Shown in pieces: positions 16,739 to 27,466 of a stretch of 43,039 bases of DNA. Under the pieces are notes generated by a model. It was not told the origin of the DNA, searched no databases, and saw nothing but the letters and a program-made list of their open reading frames with translations. Every line of letters begins with the position of its first letter. Position 1 is the first letter of the stretch. Both the position numbers and the translations under genes were made by a program. Origin of the DNA: Gammaproteobacteria bacterium (lineage in GTDB: Bacteria; Pseudomonadota; Gammaproteobacteria; Burkholderiales; Sulfuricellaceae); the NCBI GenBank assembly GCA_018824405.1, contig JAHJGO010000019.1, forward strand, positions 1 through 43,039, read 5' to 3'.

Positions 16739-17722
16739 ATGATATTCGGCTTGCAGCACAAGAGAACGCTGATCGGTCTGGCGATCGGTTTGCTGGTGTT
16801 CGCTTCGGGATCATCGGCGGACTGGAAGAGCGGGCGTGAAGCGCTCGACCAGCGCCATGTTCAGGGGATATTCAGGATGTACTACACCCTGCAAGGTGAG
16901 CATGCTCTCATTACCGGATCAAACGAGCGCCAAAAGAATCAGGATGGCGCAGCAGCACTGGTCGCGCAGATAGGCCAGAAGCTGCAGAACGCAGATTACT
17001 TCTATTCGCAAACGCTGGGGCTGACCCATCCCATGCAGTCTCTGCGCTATGCACCGTTGAATCTTCGCTATGTCGATGTGCACATGTTGCGTATGGAGGA
17101 CAAGAAGGGATCGACTGGCGACGAAGTGATCACCTACAAGTATCGAAGGTTCAAGGACTGGGCTCCGGCCATGACCATCAGCATTTCATCCGATTGGCGA
17201 CCACCCGGCCTGACACCCGAACACGAGGTATTCCACACTTATCAGTACAGCTACACTCACTTCAAGAACGCCTGGTACCTCGAAGGCATGGCACGTGCCA
17301 TGGAACCGGCGTTTAACGACCGGACCTACCAGACTGAAACTCTGCCCACCAAACCTGCGGAACTGGATAAACTGCTTACTCGCACCTACAGCGCTTCGCG
17401 ATTTTGGAGCCGCATGATGGCACTGTGCGATCCCGAATGTGTTGCCTCATGGGATGGCAAGTATTTCAAAAGCACGGGACAGATGTGCGGCGGCAGTTTC
17501 GTCAAGGCAGTGCTGGAGGAATTTCAGGCAGCGGATCCCCTCGCCGCGAAATCGCGTGGCATCGCCCCAAACGACTGGCCCGAAAGCGAGCAGTGGTCCA
17601 GCGGCAACAACACATGGATGCTGGGCAGTGTAGGACGTGCCATGGACAGGCAGTGCCCGGTTGTGAGCAACTCCGAGCTGGGACGTTTTCGTGCATTATT
17701 GACAACCGCTACCGGAAAGTAG
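16739..17722 (+). CDS. Secreted HExxH metallopeptidase-like protein
   Basis: A 327-residue protein with an N-terminal signal peptide (basic KR at 8-9, hydrophobic LIGLAIGLLVFASG, cleavage around SSA-DW at 27-28). The zinc motif HEVFH is at 162-166 and a probable third ligand, Glu182, lies in WYLEGMAR, the usual spacing type of gluzincins. Four cysteines in the C-terminal half could form disulfides (CDPEC, MCGGS). It is the last plus-strand gene of the cluster, 60 bases after the second ligase gene, with AGAGG upstream of ATG 16739 (an in-frame GTG lies one codon earlier). It would act in the periplasm or outside. A role in cutting a peptide-like product or a surface protein of the cluster is a guess from position. 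I cannot place it in a named peptidase family. Confidence 0.75.
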   Translation: MIFGLQHKRTLIGLAIGLLVFASGSSADWKSGREALDQRHVQGIFRMYYTLQGEHALITGSNERQKNQDGAAALVAQIGQKLQNADYFYSQTLGLTHPMQSLRYAPLNLRYVDVHMLRMEDKKGSTGDEVITYKYRRFKDWAPAMTISISSDWRPPGLTPEHEVFHTYQYSYTHFKNAWYLEGMARAMEPAFNDRTYQTETLPTKPAELDKLLTRTYSASRFWSRMMALCDPECVASWDGKYFKSTGQMCGGSFVKAVLEEFQAADPLAAKSRGIAPNDWPESEQWSSGNNTWMLGSVGRAMDRQCPVVSNSELGRFRALLTTATGK

Positions 17723-17795
17723 CATTGGCAGGTTATTCCAGTATCGTCTGCCACCCCGTCCACTTCCTTACCGGGGCAGGAACCAAACCGTAAAG

Positions 17796-19070
17796 TTATC
17801 GCTTCACATCAGCAACAAGAGCTGAAATAGTGGTTTCAGCCAAATTCAGGAAGTCATTGAGTATGACCTTTTCTCCACGCCGGACTTGAACGAGATTCCG
17901 TAATTTCTGCGACAGGGTGTCATCCCTCAGCAAAATATCGTCCTCAGCTTCCGACGTGTCAAATTCTTTCAAAGCGCTCCGACAGGCGACGCCAAGAGCC
18001 GTCATTGCAGAAAGCTCGTTTGTGTCATTGATCACACCCACCTGCCCGATGTCGGACCATGCATTGCCTGCGCCGATGTCGGATAGATGGGTAATGGCAC
18101 TCAGGCGTAGATAGGAAAAAAGCGCCCTGGAGTCAATTGCGTCAAAATCACGCGGCACCCTGAATGCTCGCATGCCATTCCGCTCTACCCCGAGATTTTT
18201 TGCATCTTCAAAACAGGGGTGATCAGGCCCCATAGGCGGTAGCGCTATCTCGGCCACATTATCCGGACAGCCTTCAAGGCAAAAACCAAAATAGGCCAAC
18301 GTATAGCCACTACATTTGCGCCAATAACTGATGGTCAATGCTTCGTTGATTTCAATATTCTTCACCGCACTGAAAAAAAACCCTCTTGACGATTCCGACC
18401 CCCAAAGCGCATTTGGACTGGCCGAGTGATCCAGCATGTCGGCAAGCGGGATTAATGCATTAGTTTTGACCCCAGAAATTTTTACCGTGAATGTGCGAGT
18501 GAAATAGATACACTTCCCCCACGCGTACTCCTCGCGCATAAAAATTTTTTCCTTCGGCAAACAGGATCTCAATTGCTCATATTCGTAGGCAAGTCGGTTT
18601 CTGCGTCTACGGATGATGCGCAGGACATAGGATCCTTTCAGGTATTCAAGGTCCGGTTCTGTCAAGAAATCCGGATGATCCGGAAAACTATTTGGCAGAA
18701 CATTGAGATAGGGATCCCAGAAACTGCTCTGACGCTTCATACCAGCCAAATGCGCTGCCATATAGCCGGCATCTGAAATGTCGCAATTTGAAGCAGCGAT
18801 CAAGCGGCCAATTTCTGACGCCTTGGCATCTTCCGTTGTAATGAATAAATGCTTAGGAATATGCATTATCAGAGAACCCGCCTTGATAGGTGCAGAAGCT
18901 CGCGCTTCACGCCACCCCGGTCCGGTTTCAATTTTTGCCGAGGGGAAAGTGGCGCCCTGCTCTTCCAGCCAGGCAATCAGATTCCGCATTTTGATTTTTT
19001 CCGAGTCAATGCTGGCGAGATCGCCGTCGTATGGAAAAGAATCGGCTGGAACCTGTATGTTTTCAGTCAT
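17796..19070 (-). CDS. SET-domain protein of the SETD3/SETD6/Rubisco-LSMT type
   Basis: A 424-residue protein. The SET core is recognised from ALIPLADMLDHSASPNALW (205-223), EALTISYWRKCSGYTLAYFGF (243-263) and an N-terminal half with an iSET-like helical insert; the C-terminal 150 residues fit the Rubisco-LSMT substrate-binding domain. Such enzymes methylate lysine or histidine in proteins. Some conserved positions differ: the usual DMLNHS reads DMLDHS (Asp214 for Asn), ISYG reads ISYW, and YGF reads FGF, while Tyr249 is kept. Activity may be altered or lost. ATG 19070 has AAGGAAAAAG upstream. It is transcribed toward the ligase cluster, and the convergent gap is 73 bases. The protein looks AT-richer in codon use than the ligase genes, suggesting separate acquisition. 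The target is unknown. Confidence 0.8.
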   Translation of the reverse strand: MTENIQVPADSFPYDGDLASIDSEKIKMRNLIAWLEEQGATFPSAKIETGPGWREARASAPIKAGSLIMHIPKHLFITTEDAKASEIGRLIAASNCDISDAGYMAAHLAGMKRQSSFWDPYLNVLPNSFPDHPDFLTEPDLEYLKGSYVLRIIRRRRNRLAYEYEQLRSCLPKEKIFMREEYAWGKCIYFTRTFTVKISGVKTNALIPLADMLDHSASPNALWGSESSRGFFFSAVKNIEINEALTISYWRKCSGYTLAYFGFCLEGCPDNVAEIALPPMGPDHPCFEDAKNLGVERNGMRAFRVPRDFDAIDSRALFSYLRLSAITHLSDIGAGNAWSDIGQVGVINDTNELSAMTALGVACRSALKEFDTSEAEDDILLRDDTLSQKLRNLVQVRRGEKVILNDFLNLAETTISALVADVKR

Positions 19071-19261
19071 CTTTTTCCTTATGAATCGGCCCGCTCCCCA
19101 ACTTGTGTTCCAGCAAGCAGTGACCAGCCCGTTGATAATTCAATGGATAGACTACCAAAAAATGCCGTGGTTAGGGCCACAGCCTCAGTATCAATCTGAA
19201 AAGCCCCCTGCCTCAACCGTCATTTACCGCCATCTGCTTAACGAAATCAGGCCACAAATCA

Positions 19262-21652
19262 TCAATCAGAAAAAACGATCCTGGCCACATCCTTGAATTG
19301 CCGGGCAAAATGTACTTTGACCCCCGCCTTGATGTGTTCCGGCAGCTCGTCGAAATCACGCCGGTTAGACTCTGGCATGATCAGCTCCATGATCTTGATG
19401 CGCCGTGCGGCGATGACTTTTTCGCGCACGCCGCCAATCGCCAGCACTTCGCCGGTAAGAGTCAGTTCGCCGGTCATGGCCAGGGGGCGGGCAATCTTCT
19501 GGTTGCGCGCCAGAGAAAGCAGCGCAGTCGCCATGGTGACGCCGGCACTGGGGCCATCCTTGGGCGTAGCGCCCTCGGGCAGGTGAAGATGAACGAAGGC
19601 CTCGTCGAAAAACTTCAGGTCGCCCTTGAACTCTTTGAGATGTGAGGAAACATAGCTGTAGGCGATTTCGGCGGATTCCTTCATCACGTCGCCGAGTTGT
19701 CCGGTCATCTTGAAGCCACGATTGCGGGTATGCACCCGGGTTGCCTCAATCGACAGCGTTGCGCCACCCATCGCGGTCCACGCCAGGCCAGTCACCACGC
19801 CAATGCCGCTGAGCGGCTTCTCGCGGGTGAACAGCGGCTTGCCGAGATAATCCTCGACCTGATCCAGGCCGATACGGGCCAGCGCCGCTTCGCTTTCGCC
19901 ACTCATGCGCTTCACCACGGTTTTCCTGACCAGCCTGCCGAGTTGTTTCTCCAGATTGCGCACCCCGGCTTCTCGGGCATAGCCGTCGATCACATGCTTT
20001 AGTGCCGCATCACTGATCGACAGTTCTCCGCGCTTGAGGCCGGTTTTTTCCAGTTGCTTTGGCCACAGGTGATGCTTGGCAATCGCCACTTTCTCGGCAG
20101 TGATGTAACCCGACAGGCGGATCACTTCCATGCGGTCGAGCAGCGGACCGGGGATGGTATCGAGCTGGTTGGCGGTACAGACGAACAAGACTTTAGACAA
20201 ATCAAAACGCACGTCGAGGTAATGGTCGAGGAAATCACTGTTCTGTTCCGGATCAAGCACTTCCAGCAGGGATGAAGCCGGGTCGCCGTGATAGGAGGCA
20301 CCGATCTTGTCCACTTCATCGAGCATGATGACCGGATTCTGGGTATCGCATTCCTTGATGGCCTGGATGAACTTGCCCGGCATGGCACCGATATAGGTGC
20401 GACGATGGCCCTTGATCTCCGCCTCGTCGCGCATGCCGCCAAGCGAGAAGCGGTAGAACTTGCGCCCCAGCGCATCGGCAATGGAATGCCCAATGGAGGT
20501 CTTGCCCACTCCGGGCGGACCCACCAGCAACACGATGGAACCGGCGATCTCGCCCTTCAGCGCGCCCACTGCGAGGAACTCGATAATGCGCTCCTTGACG
20601 TCTTCCAGACCGTCATGGTCGCGGTCGAGAATCTTGCGCGCACGCTTGAGGTCTAGCTTGTCCTTCGAATACTTGCCCCATGGCAGCTGGGTCAGCCAGT
20701 CGAGATAGTTGCGGGTGACGGCATATTCCGGCGAGCCGGTTTCGAGCAGGGACAACTTCTGCATTTCCTCGTCCACACGCTTCTGCGCTGCTTCGGTCAG
20801 CTTGAGCTTGCCCAGGCGTTCCTGAAAACGCTCGATCTCGGCGGTCTTGTCGTCCTTGGCGAGACCCAGTTCCTTCTGGATTGTTTTCAACTGCTCGCGC
20901 AGAAAAAACTCGCGCTGCTGCTTGGTCATTTTTTCATCCACCTGCTCGCGGATCTGTGATTGCAGGCGAGCGACATCCAGCTCCTTCTTGATCAGCACCA
21001 GCACTTTTTCCATGCGGCGGCGCAGGTTCAGGGCCTCCAGCACATCCTGCAATTTTTCCTTGGATGCCGTAGTGAGGGAAGCCGCGAAATCCGTCAGCAG
21101 TGAAGGTTCATTGGGGCTGAAGCGATTGAGGAAGAATTTGAGCTCTTCACTATACAAAGGGTTGAGCGGCAAGAGTTCCTTGATGGAATTGATGATCGCC
21201 ATGGCATAGGCTTTCACCTCATCGCTATTGGCGCCGCGGCTGTCGCTGATATATTCCACCTGCGCCAGGTAAGGCGCCTTTCTGGAGAGCCACTTGACGA
21301 TACGAAAGCGCCGCTGGCCTTCGGCGATGAACTGGATTTTTCCCTCGGTGCGTACCGGATGGTGCATGTGCACCGCAGTCCCGGTGGCATAAAAATCCTG
21401 GGGGGTGACGTCATCTGCGCTATTGGGCCGCACCAGCACCAGGCCGACCATCTTGTGGTCAGTATCGCCGATTTTCTCCACCGTCTCCAGCCACGGCCCC
21501 ATGTTCATCAGCAGGGGCAGGGTCTGAGCCGGGAAAAAGGGTCGTTCGGTGAGCGGCAACAGGTACAGGGTATCGGGCAATACCTGCTGTTGCAGCGCCA
21601 GTTCGGTAGATTCGATCACTTCACCTTCAATCGCTTCATTTGCTTCAGGCAT
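19262..21652 (-). CDS. lon: ATP-dependent Lon protease
   Basis: A 796-residue protein: N-terminal substrate-binding domain (LYLLPLTERPFFPAQTLPLL), central AAA+ module with Walker A GPPGVGKT and Walker B VIMLDEVDKI, and the C-terminal serine-lysine protease domain with PKDGPSAGVTMA (catalytic Ser) and the Lys in GGVREKVIAA. It degrades misfolded and regulatory proteins in the cytosol. The start ATG 21652 follows GGAAAAG at good spacing; the frame is open for 20 more codons upstream but those residues do not look like Lon. The N-terminus LTERPFFPAQ differs from the housekeeping E. coli pattern, so this may be a second Lon of the genome. It is divergent from the PLD nuclease gene with an 87-base gap. 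A 191-base gap to the SET gene shows nothing clear. Confidence 0.95.
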   Translation of the reverse strand: MPEANEAIEGEVIESTELALQQQVLPDTLYLLPLTERPFFPAQTLPLLMNMGPWLETVEKIGDTDHKMVGLVLVRPNSADDVTPQDFYATGTAVHMHHPVRTEGKIQFIAEGQRRFRIVKWLSRKAPYLAQVEYISDSRGANSDEVKAYAMAIINSIKELLPLNPLYSEELKFFLNRFSPNEPSLLTDFAASLTTASKEKLQDVLEALNLRRRMEKVLVLIKKELDVARLQSQIREQVDEKMTKQQREFFLREQLKTIQKELGLAKDDKTAEIERFQERLGKLKLTEAAQKRVDEEMQKLSLLETGSPEYAVTRNYLDWLTQLPWGKYSKDKLDLKRARKILDRDHDGLEDVKERIIEFLAVGALKGEIAGSIVLLVGPPGVGKTSIGHSIADALGRKFYRFSLGGMRDEAEIKGHRRTYIGAMPGKFIQAIKECDTQNPVIMLDEVDKIGASYHGDPASSLLEVLDPEQNSDFLDHYLDVRFDLSKVLFVCTANQLDTIPGPLLDRMEVIRLSGYITAEKVAIAKHHLWPKQLEKTGLKRGELSISDAALKHVIDGYAREAGVRNLEKQLGRLVRKTVVKRMSGESEAALARIGLDQVEDYLGKPLFTREKPLSGIGVVTGLAWTAMGGATLSIEATRVHTRNRGFKMTGQLGDVMKESAEIAYSYVSSHLKEFKGDLKFFDEAFVHLHLPEGATPKDGPSAGVTMATALLSLARNQKIARPLAMTGELTLTGEVLAIGGVREKVIAARRIKIMELIMPESNRRDFDELPEHIKAGVKVHFARQFKDVARIVFSD

Positions 21653-21739
21653 GTTGCTTTTCCAATTAGATATCCAGTGTTTAAAATTTGTGGCCGGACC
21701 GTGACAATTCAAGTCCGGACTTCACATACAATACGCCGC
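21653..21739. promoter_or_regulatory. Divergent intergenic region of lon and the PLD gene with a 12-bp palindrome
   Basis: AAGTCCGGACTT at 21711-21722 is a perfect palindrome, with a related GGCCGGACC at 21692-21700. TACAAT at 21727-21732 could be a -10 box for the plus-strand gene, though the GTGACA 20 bases upstream is too far for a canonical -35. It may be an operator; no regulator is identified. Confidence 0.35.
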
Positions 21740-22318
21740 ATGAAACAAATTTACTTGTTGCTGACGTTTCTCGCCGCGAGTGTCACTGCCTCGGCATTCG
21801 ACTTTCCGCAGAATTCGCGCACTTCACCGGTTTTAGCGGCAAGCGGCACCATCCAGCTTGCTTTCAGTCCTGAGGATGACGCCGGGGCGCTGGTGATCGC
21901 GGCCATCCATGGCGCCAGGAAGCAGGTTCTGGTGCAAACCTTCAGCTTTACCCACAGCAAGATCGCACAGGCACTGATCGAAGCCAAAAGGCGCGGACTT
22001 GATGTACAACTGATAGCCGATGAGGAACAGATTCGCAAAATGCAGCGCGGACTGGTGCCGGAAATTGCCGCCGCAGGGGTGCCGACTTTCGTGGACCGCG
22101 AGCACGCCAGCGCCCATAACAAGATCATGGTAATCGATGCCGGTTTGCCTCAGGCTGCCGTTATTACCGGGTCATTCAACTTCACCCATGCGGCGCAGTA
22201 CAGGAATGCAGAAAACCTGCTGATTTTCCGTGGAAATCCGCAACTAACCCAGGCTTATCTAAAAAACTGGCAGCATCACCGCGCTCATTCGCAGGTCTTC
22301 GATGCTCGCCGGTACTAG
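21740..22318 (+). CDS. Secreted phospholipase D-family nuclease (Nuc-like)
   Basis: A 192-residue protein with a signal peptide (MKQIYLLLTFLAASVTASA, cleavage near 19) and a single PLD/HKD motif: His126, Lys128 and Asp133 in HNKIMVID, followed by TGSFNFTHAAQYRNAEN, the pattern of the small Nuc/EDTA-resistant endonucleases that work as dimers. Predicted location is the periplasm or outside; predicted activity is non-specific phosphodiester hydrolysis of DNA. ATG 21740 is chosen because the open frame further upstream to 21359 runs through lon on the other strand and lacks homology. The MscS gene begins four bases after its stop, so they may be co-transcribed, although no functional link is evident. 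Confidence 0.87.
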   Translation: MKQIYLLLTFLAASVTASAFDFPQNSRTSPVLAASGTIQLAFSPEDDAGALVIAAIHGARKQVLVQTFSFTHSKIAQALIEAKRRGLDVQLIADEEQIRKMQRGLVPEIAAAGVPTFVDREHASAHNKIMVIDAGLPQAAVITGSFNFTHAAQYRNAENLLIFRGNPQLTQAYLKNWQHHRAHSQVFDARRY

Positions 22319-22321
22319 GAC

Positions 22322-23596
22322 GTGTTAACTCCAATGCAAAGCACTCAGGAAATCCACAACCTGCTCCTCGAATTGCTCAGAGACCTGGGCCAGACTGCAA
22401 TTCTTTGGCAGATTGCCACCCTTGTACTCGATCTGGGCCTGGCCTGGATGGTCACTCGACTGGTTCGCAAGCAGATTCCAGAACAGGAAGGTGCATGGAA
22501 ACTTGGTCTGGGCGGAGTGGATCGAATTATCTTCCCGCTGACCGCGCTACTGCTGGTTGTAGTAAGCAAAACGGTACTCAACCACTGGCATTCCATCAGC
22601 GGGCTGAATCTCGCCGTTCCGCTGCTGCTCTCCCTCGCCCTGGTGAGGCTGGCAGTCTACATGCTGCGGCACATTTTCGCGCCCAGCGGCTGGCTGCACA
22701 CCTCGGAGCGCTTTATCGCCATCCTGATCTGGGGTGGCGTAGCGCTGCACATTACCGGCTTCCTGCCGGAAATCCTGCAAGTCATGGAGGAACTCAGCTT
22801 TCATGTTGGCCGACAGAAAATATCTCTGCTAATGATCCTGAACGCCCTGCTTGCCGTGGCCGTTATGCTGCTGGTTGTGATGTGGCTCGCCTCGACGCTG
22901 GAAAAACAGCTCATGGCCGCAGACAAGCTGGACATGAGCCTTCGAGTGGTACTGGCCAAGATCCTGCGTGCCGGACTGGTGCTGTTTGGCATCCTGATCG
23001 CCCTGCCCCTGGCAGGCATCGACATCACTGCGCTTTCGGTGTTTGGTGGTGCGCTGGGCGTTGGCATCGGATTCGGCCTGCAGAAAATTGCCAGCAACTA
23101 CGTCAGCGGCTTCATCATCCTGCTGGATCGCTCCATTCGCATCGGCGATCTGGTCACGGTCGATAACCGCTACGGCACCGTCACCAGCATCACCTCGCGT
23201 TACGTGGTGGTCAAGGGTCTGGATGGCACTGAAGCCATCATTCCCAACGAAGCACTGATTACTTCTACCGTGCTCAATCATTCATACACGAATAATGAAG
23301 TGCGGATTTCGATCCCCATTCAGGTCAGCTACGACAGTCCGCTGGAAAAGGCCACGCAAATCATGCTCGAGGCCGCAATCAGCCAGCCTCGCGTACTGAG
23401 GGAACCGGAACCCAGGGCATACCTGAAAAGTTTTGGCGAAAGCGGCATTGACCTGGAAATGAGCATCTGGATTAATGATCCGGAAGAAGGCCAGCTCAAC
23501 CTGAGGTCCGACATCAACTGGGCAATCTGGCAGGAATTCCAGCAGGCCGGCATCGAAATCCCCTTCCCGCAACGTGTGGTTAAACTCCAGCAGTAG
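22322..23596 (+). CDS. MscS-family mechanosensitive ion channel
   Basis: A 424-residue inner-membrane protein with about five to six hydrophobic segments (for example PLTALLLVVVSKTV and LLMILNALLAVAVMLLVVMW) followed by the MscS core: the pore helix Gly/Ala-rich GALGVGIGFGLQKIASNYVSG, the beta domain DRSIRIGDLVTVDNRYGTV, and the alpha/beta C-terminal cage. It resembles the longer, MscK/YbdG-like members with extra N-terminal helices. It should protect against osmotic downshift. The start is ambiguous between GTG 22322 and ATG 22334; AGGA at 22317-22320 is too near the first and somewhat far from the second. It follows the nuclease gene by four bases and precedes the PilZ gene by six, so the three probably form one transcript. 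Confidence 0.9.
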   Translation: MLTPMQSTQEIHNLLLELLRDLGQTAILWQIATLVLDLGLAWMVTRLVRKQIPEQEGAWKLGLGGVDRIIFPLTALLLVVVSKTVLNHWHSISGLNLAVPLLLSLALVRLAVYMLRHIFAPSGWLHTSERFIAILIWGGVALHITGFLPEILQVMEELSFHVGRQKISLLMILNALLAVAVMLLVVMWLASTLEKQLMAADKLDMSLRVVLAKILRAGLVLFGILIALPLAGIDITALSVFGGALGVGIGFGLQKIASNYVSGFIILLDRSIRIGDLVTVDNRYGTVTSITSRYVVVKGLDGTEAIIPNEALITSTVLNHSYTNNEVRISIPIQVSYDSPLEKATQIMLEAAISQPRVLREPEPRAYLKSFGESGIDLEMSIWINDPEEGQLNLRSDINWAIWQEFQQAGIEIPFPQRVVKLQQ

Positions 23597-23602
23597 GCAA
23601 AC

Positions 23603-24304
23603 ATGGACCCACAATCAGCGATGCATAATGGTACCGGTATCTTCGAACAGCTCAAGCTGCAAGTGGGAGACCGGTTGCAGATCGAGCTTCCCACTCCTAA
23701 ACATGACCAGCGCTATTTCACCAGTCTGGTGGGCTATGTCAGCGGCCTTAGCATTTTGGTACGCAACCCGGTAATCAATGGATTTTCCCTGCCGATGCGG
23801 GACAACGAGCAACTGGTCGTTCGCGGGTTTTCAGGTCTTGAAACTTTCTCTTTCGAAACCTCGGTCGAGCGCGTTTGCTTATCCCCTTTCCCCTATTTGC
23901 ACCTGGTTTATCCTCATACCATCCGGACAGTTCCTGTGCGTAACGAAGTGCGCGTCAAAACCAGCATTCCCGTCAGAATCAATATCGGACAGGGAGGCAC
24001 TACCATTCAGGCCAGCATTTCGAACATGAGCTCCGGCGGCATCCTGATTGACTCCGCAGAGGAACTGGGAAATGCGCATGATGAAATCGGCGTTTCATTC
24101 CACATCACCGTACAGCCCAACAACTACGAAGCACAAATTGAGACCCAGGCGATTATCCAGAATGCCAGTATTCTTAGTAATCCAGAGGGTGGCATTCAGT
24201 TTCAGTATGGCGTCAAGCTACTGAATCTCCACAGCAGCCAGGCAATTCTGCTGCAGAACCTGATCTACCAGGCCCTGCTCGAAAACCATCACAATATCGC
24301 CTGA
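23603..24304 (+). CDS. YcgR-like PilZ-domain c-di-GMP-binding protein
   Basis: A 233-residue protein with an N-terminal YcgR-type domain (about 10-105) and a C-terminal PilZ domain. The c-di-GMP signature is present: RxxxR at Arg113 and Arg117 in VRNEVRV, and the (D/N)xSxxG motif at 141-146 in SNMSSGG. Known members bind c-di-GMP and brake the flagellar motor or tune exopolysaccharide or pilus functions; which applies here is not visible, as no flagellar gene is nearby. ATG 23603 lies six bases after the MscS stop. It is convergent with alaS (30-base gap). It adds a cytosolic c-di-GMP effector to the LapD, GGDEF-EAL and riboswitch elements of the window. Confidence 0.9.
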   Translation: MDPQSAMHNGTGIFEQLKLQVGDRLQIELPTPKHDQRYFTSLVGYVSGLSILVRNPVINGFSLPMRDNEQLVVRGFSGLETFSFETSVERVCLSPFPYLHLVYPHTIRTVPVRNEVRVKTSIPVRINIGQGGTTIQASISNMSSGGILIDSAEELGNAHDEIGVSFHITVQPNNYEAQIETQAIIQNASILSNPEGGIQFQYGVKLLNLHSSQAILLQNLIYQALLENHHNIA

Positions 24305-24334
24305 TGCGGGCCGGATTGCGGCGAGCCCTCCAGG

Positions 24335-26956
<2,622 letters not shown>

Positions 26957-27002
26957 GCGTACTTTCCAAAAATTATTCTGACATTACTGGCAAAAACCAT
27001 TA

Positions 27003-27089
27003 ACCGCAAAGGACGCAATGGTCCGCAAAAGAAGGCGACAACTCCAAACACCTTGTTTTATCTTTGCGTTCCTTCGCGTCCTTTGCGGT
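27003..27089. repeat. Palindromic intergenic repeat with 14-bp perfect inverted arms
   Basis: ACCGCAAAGGACGC (27003-27016) and its exact complement GCGTCCTTTGCGGT (27076-27089) bracket about 59 bases; related CGCAAA/TTTGCG motifs recur inside both arms. It lies between the lipoprotein gene and alaS and has the look of a dispersed short palindromic element rather than a terminator, as there is no T-run after the stem on the minus strand. Confidence 0.7.
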
Positions 27090-27112
27090 GAACAGCTTTC
27101 CCTTAAAATTTA

Positions 27113-27466
27113 CTAATTGCGCTGCATTTCCCTGATCCGCAGGCCGATCGACTGCCCGCCAATGATCGCAGCGCTTTCCACCACGCCTGTCACGTTGACG
27201 GTATCGTTCACTGCCGGCAGCTTGTCGTGTGCAATCACCGTCACCTCGCCGCTGCCATCGTCCACCACATACATGCTGAGATCGATGAGCGGAATCTTGG
27301 CGATATCCTTGACCTTGCCGCGAATGCGTACTTCCTTGCCTTCGAACTGAGCCGGTGCTTCCACAATTTCCTTCAGCGGCGTCTGGCCGAACGGCAAATA
27401 GTTGCAACCGGACAGCAACAGAAAACCAGCCAGCACCATGCCTGAAAATATTTTATTCATCTGCAT
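27113..27466 (-). CDS. Small OB-fold lipoprotein
   Basis: About 117 residues with a lipoprotein signal: MQMNKIFSGMVLAGF then LLLSGC (lipobox LSGC), so the mature protein starts at Cys and is anchored in a membrane facing the periplasm. The rest has the pattern of an OB-fold of the nucleic-acid-binding type: EGKEVRIRGKVKDI, MYVVDDGSGEVTVIA, DTVNVTGVVES. Function is unknown; similar small proteins are annotated only as OB-fold lipoproteins. Two starts are possible: ATG 27466, which overlaps the recX stop as TGATG, or ATG 27460 two codons later at better spacing from GGAG. The frame is open much further upstream but that part is the recX region in another frame. Translational coupling to recX is likely. 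Confidence 0.75.
   Translation of the reverse strand: MQMNKIFSGMVLAGFLLLSGCNYLPFGQTPLKEIVEAPAQFEGKEVRIRGKVKDIAKIPLIDLSMYVVDDGSGEVTVIAHDKLPAVNDTVNVTGVVESAAIIGGQSIGLRIREMQRN

Noticed and set aside
21359-21739. Upstream extension of the PLD nuclease gene through lon
   Set aside because: The signal peptide begins at ATG 21740, and the upstream part is antisense to lon.
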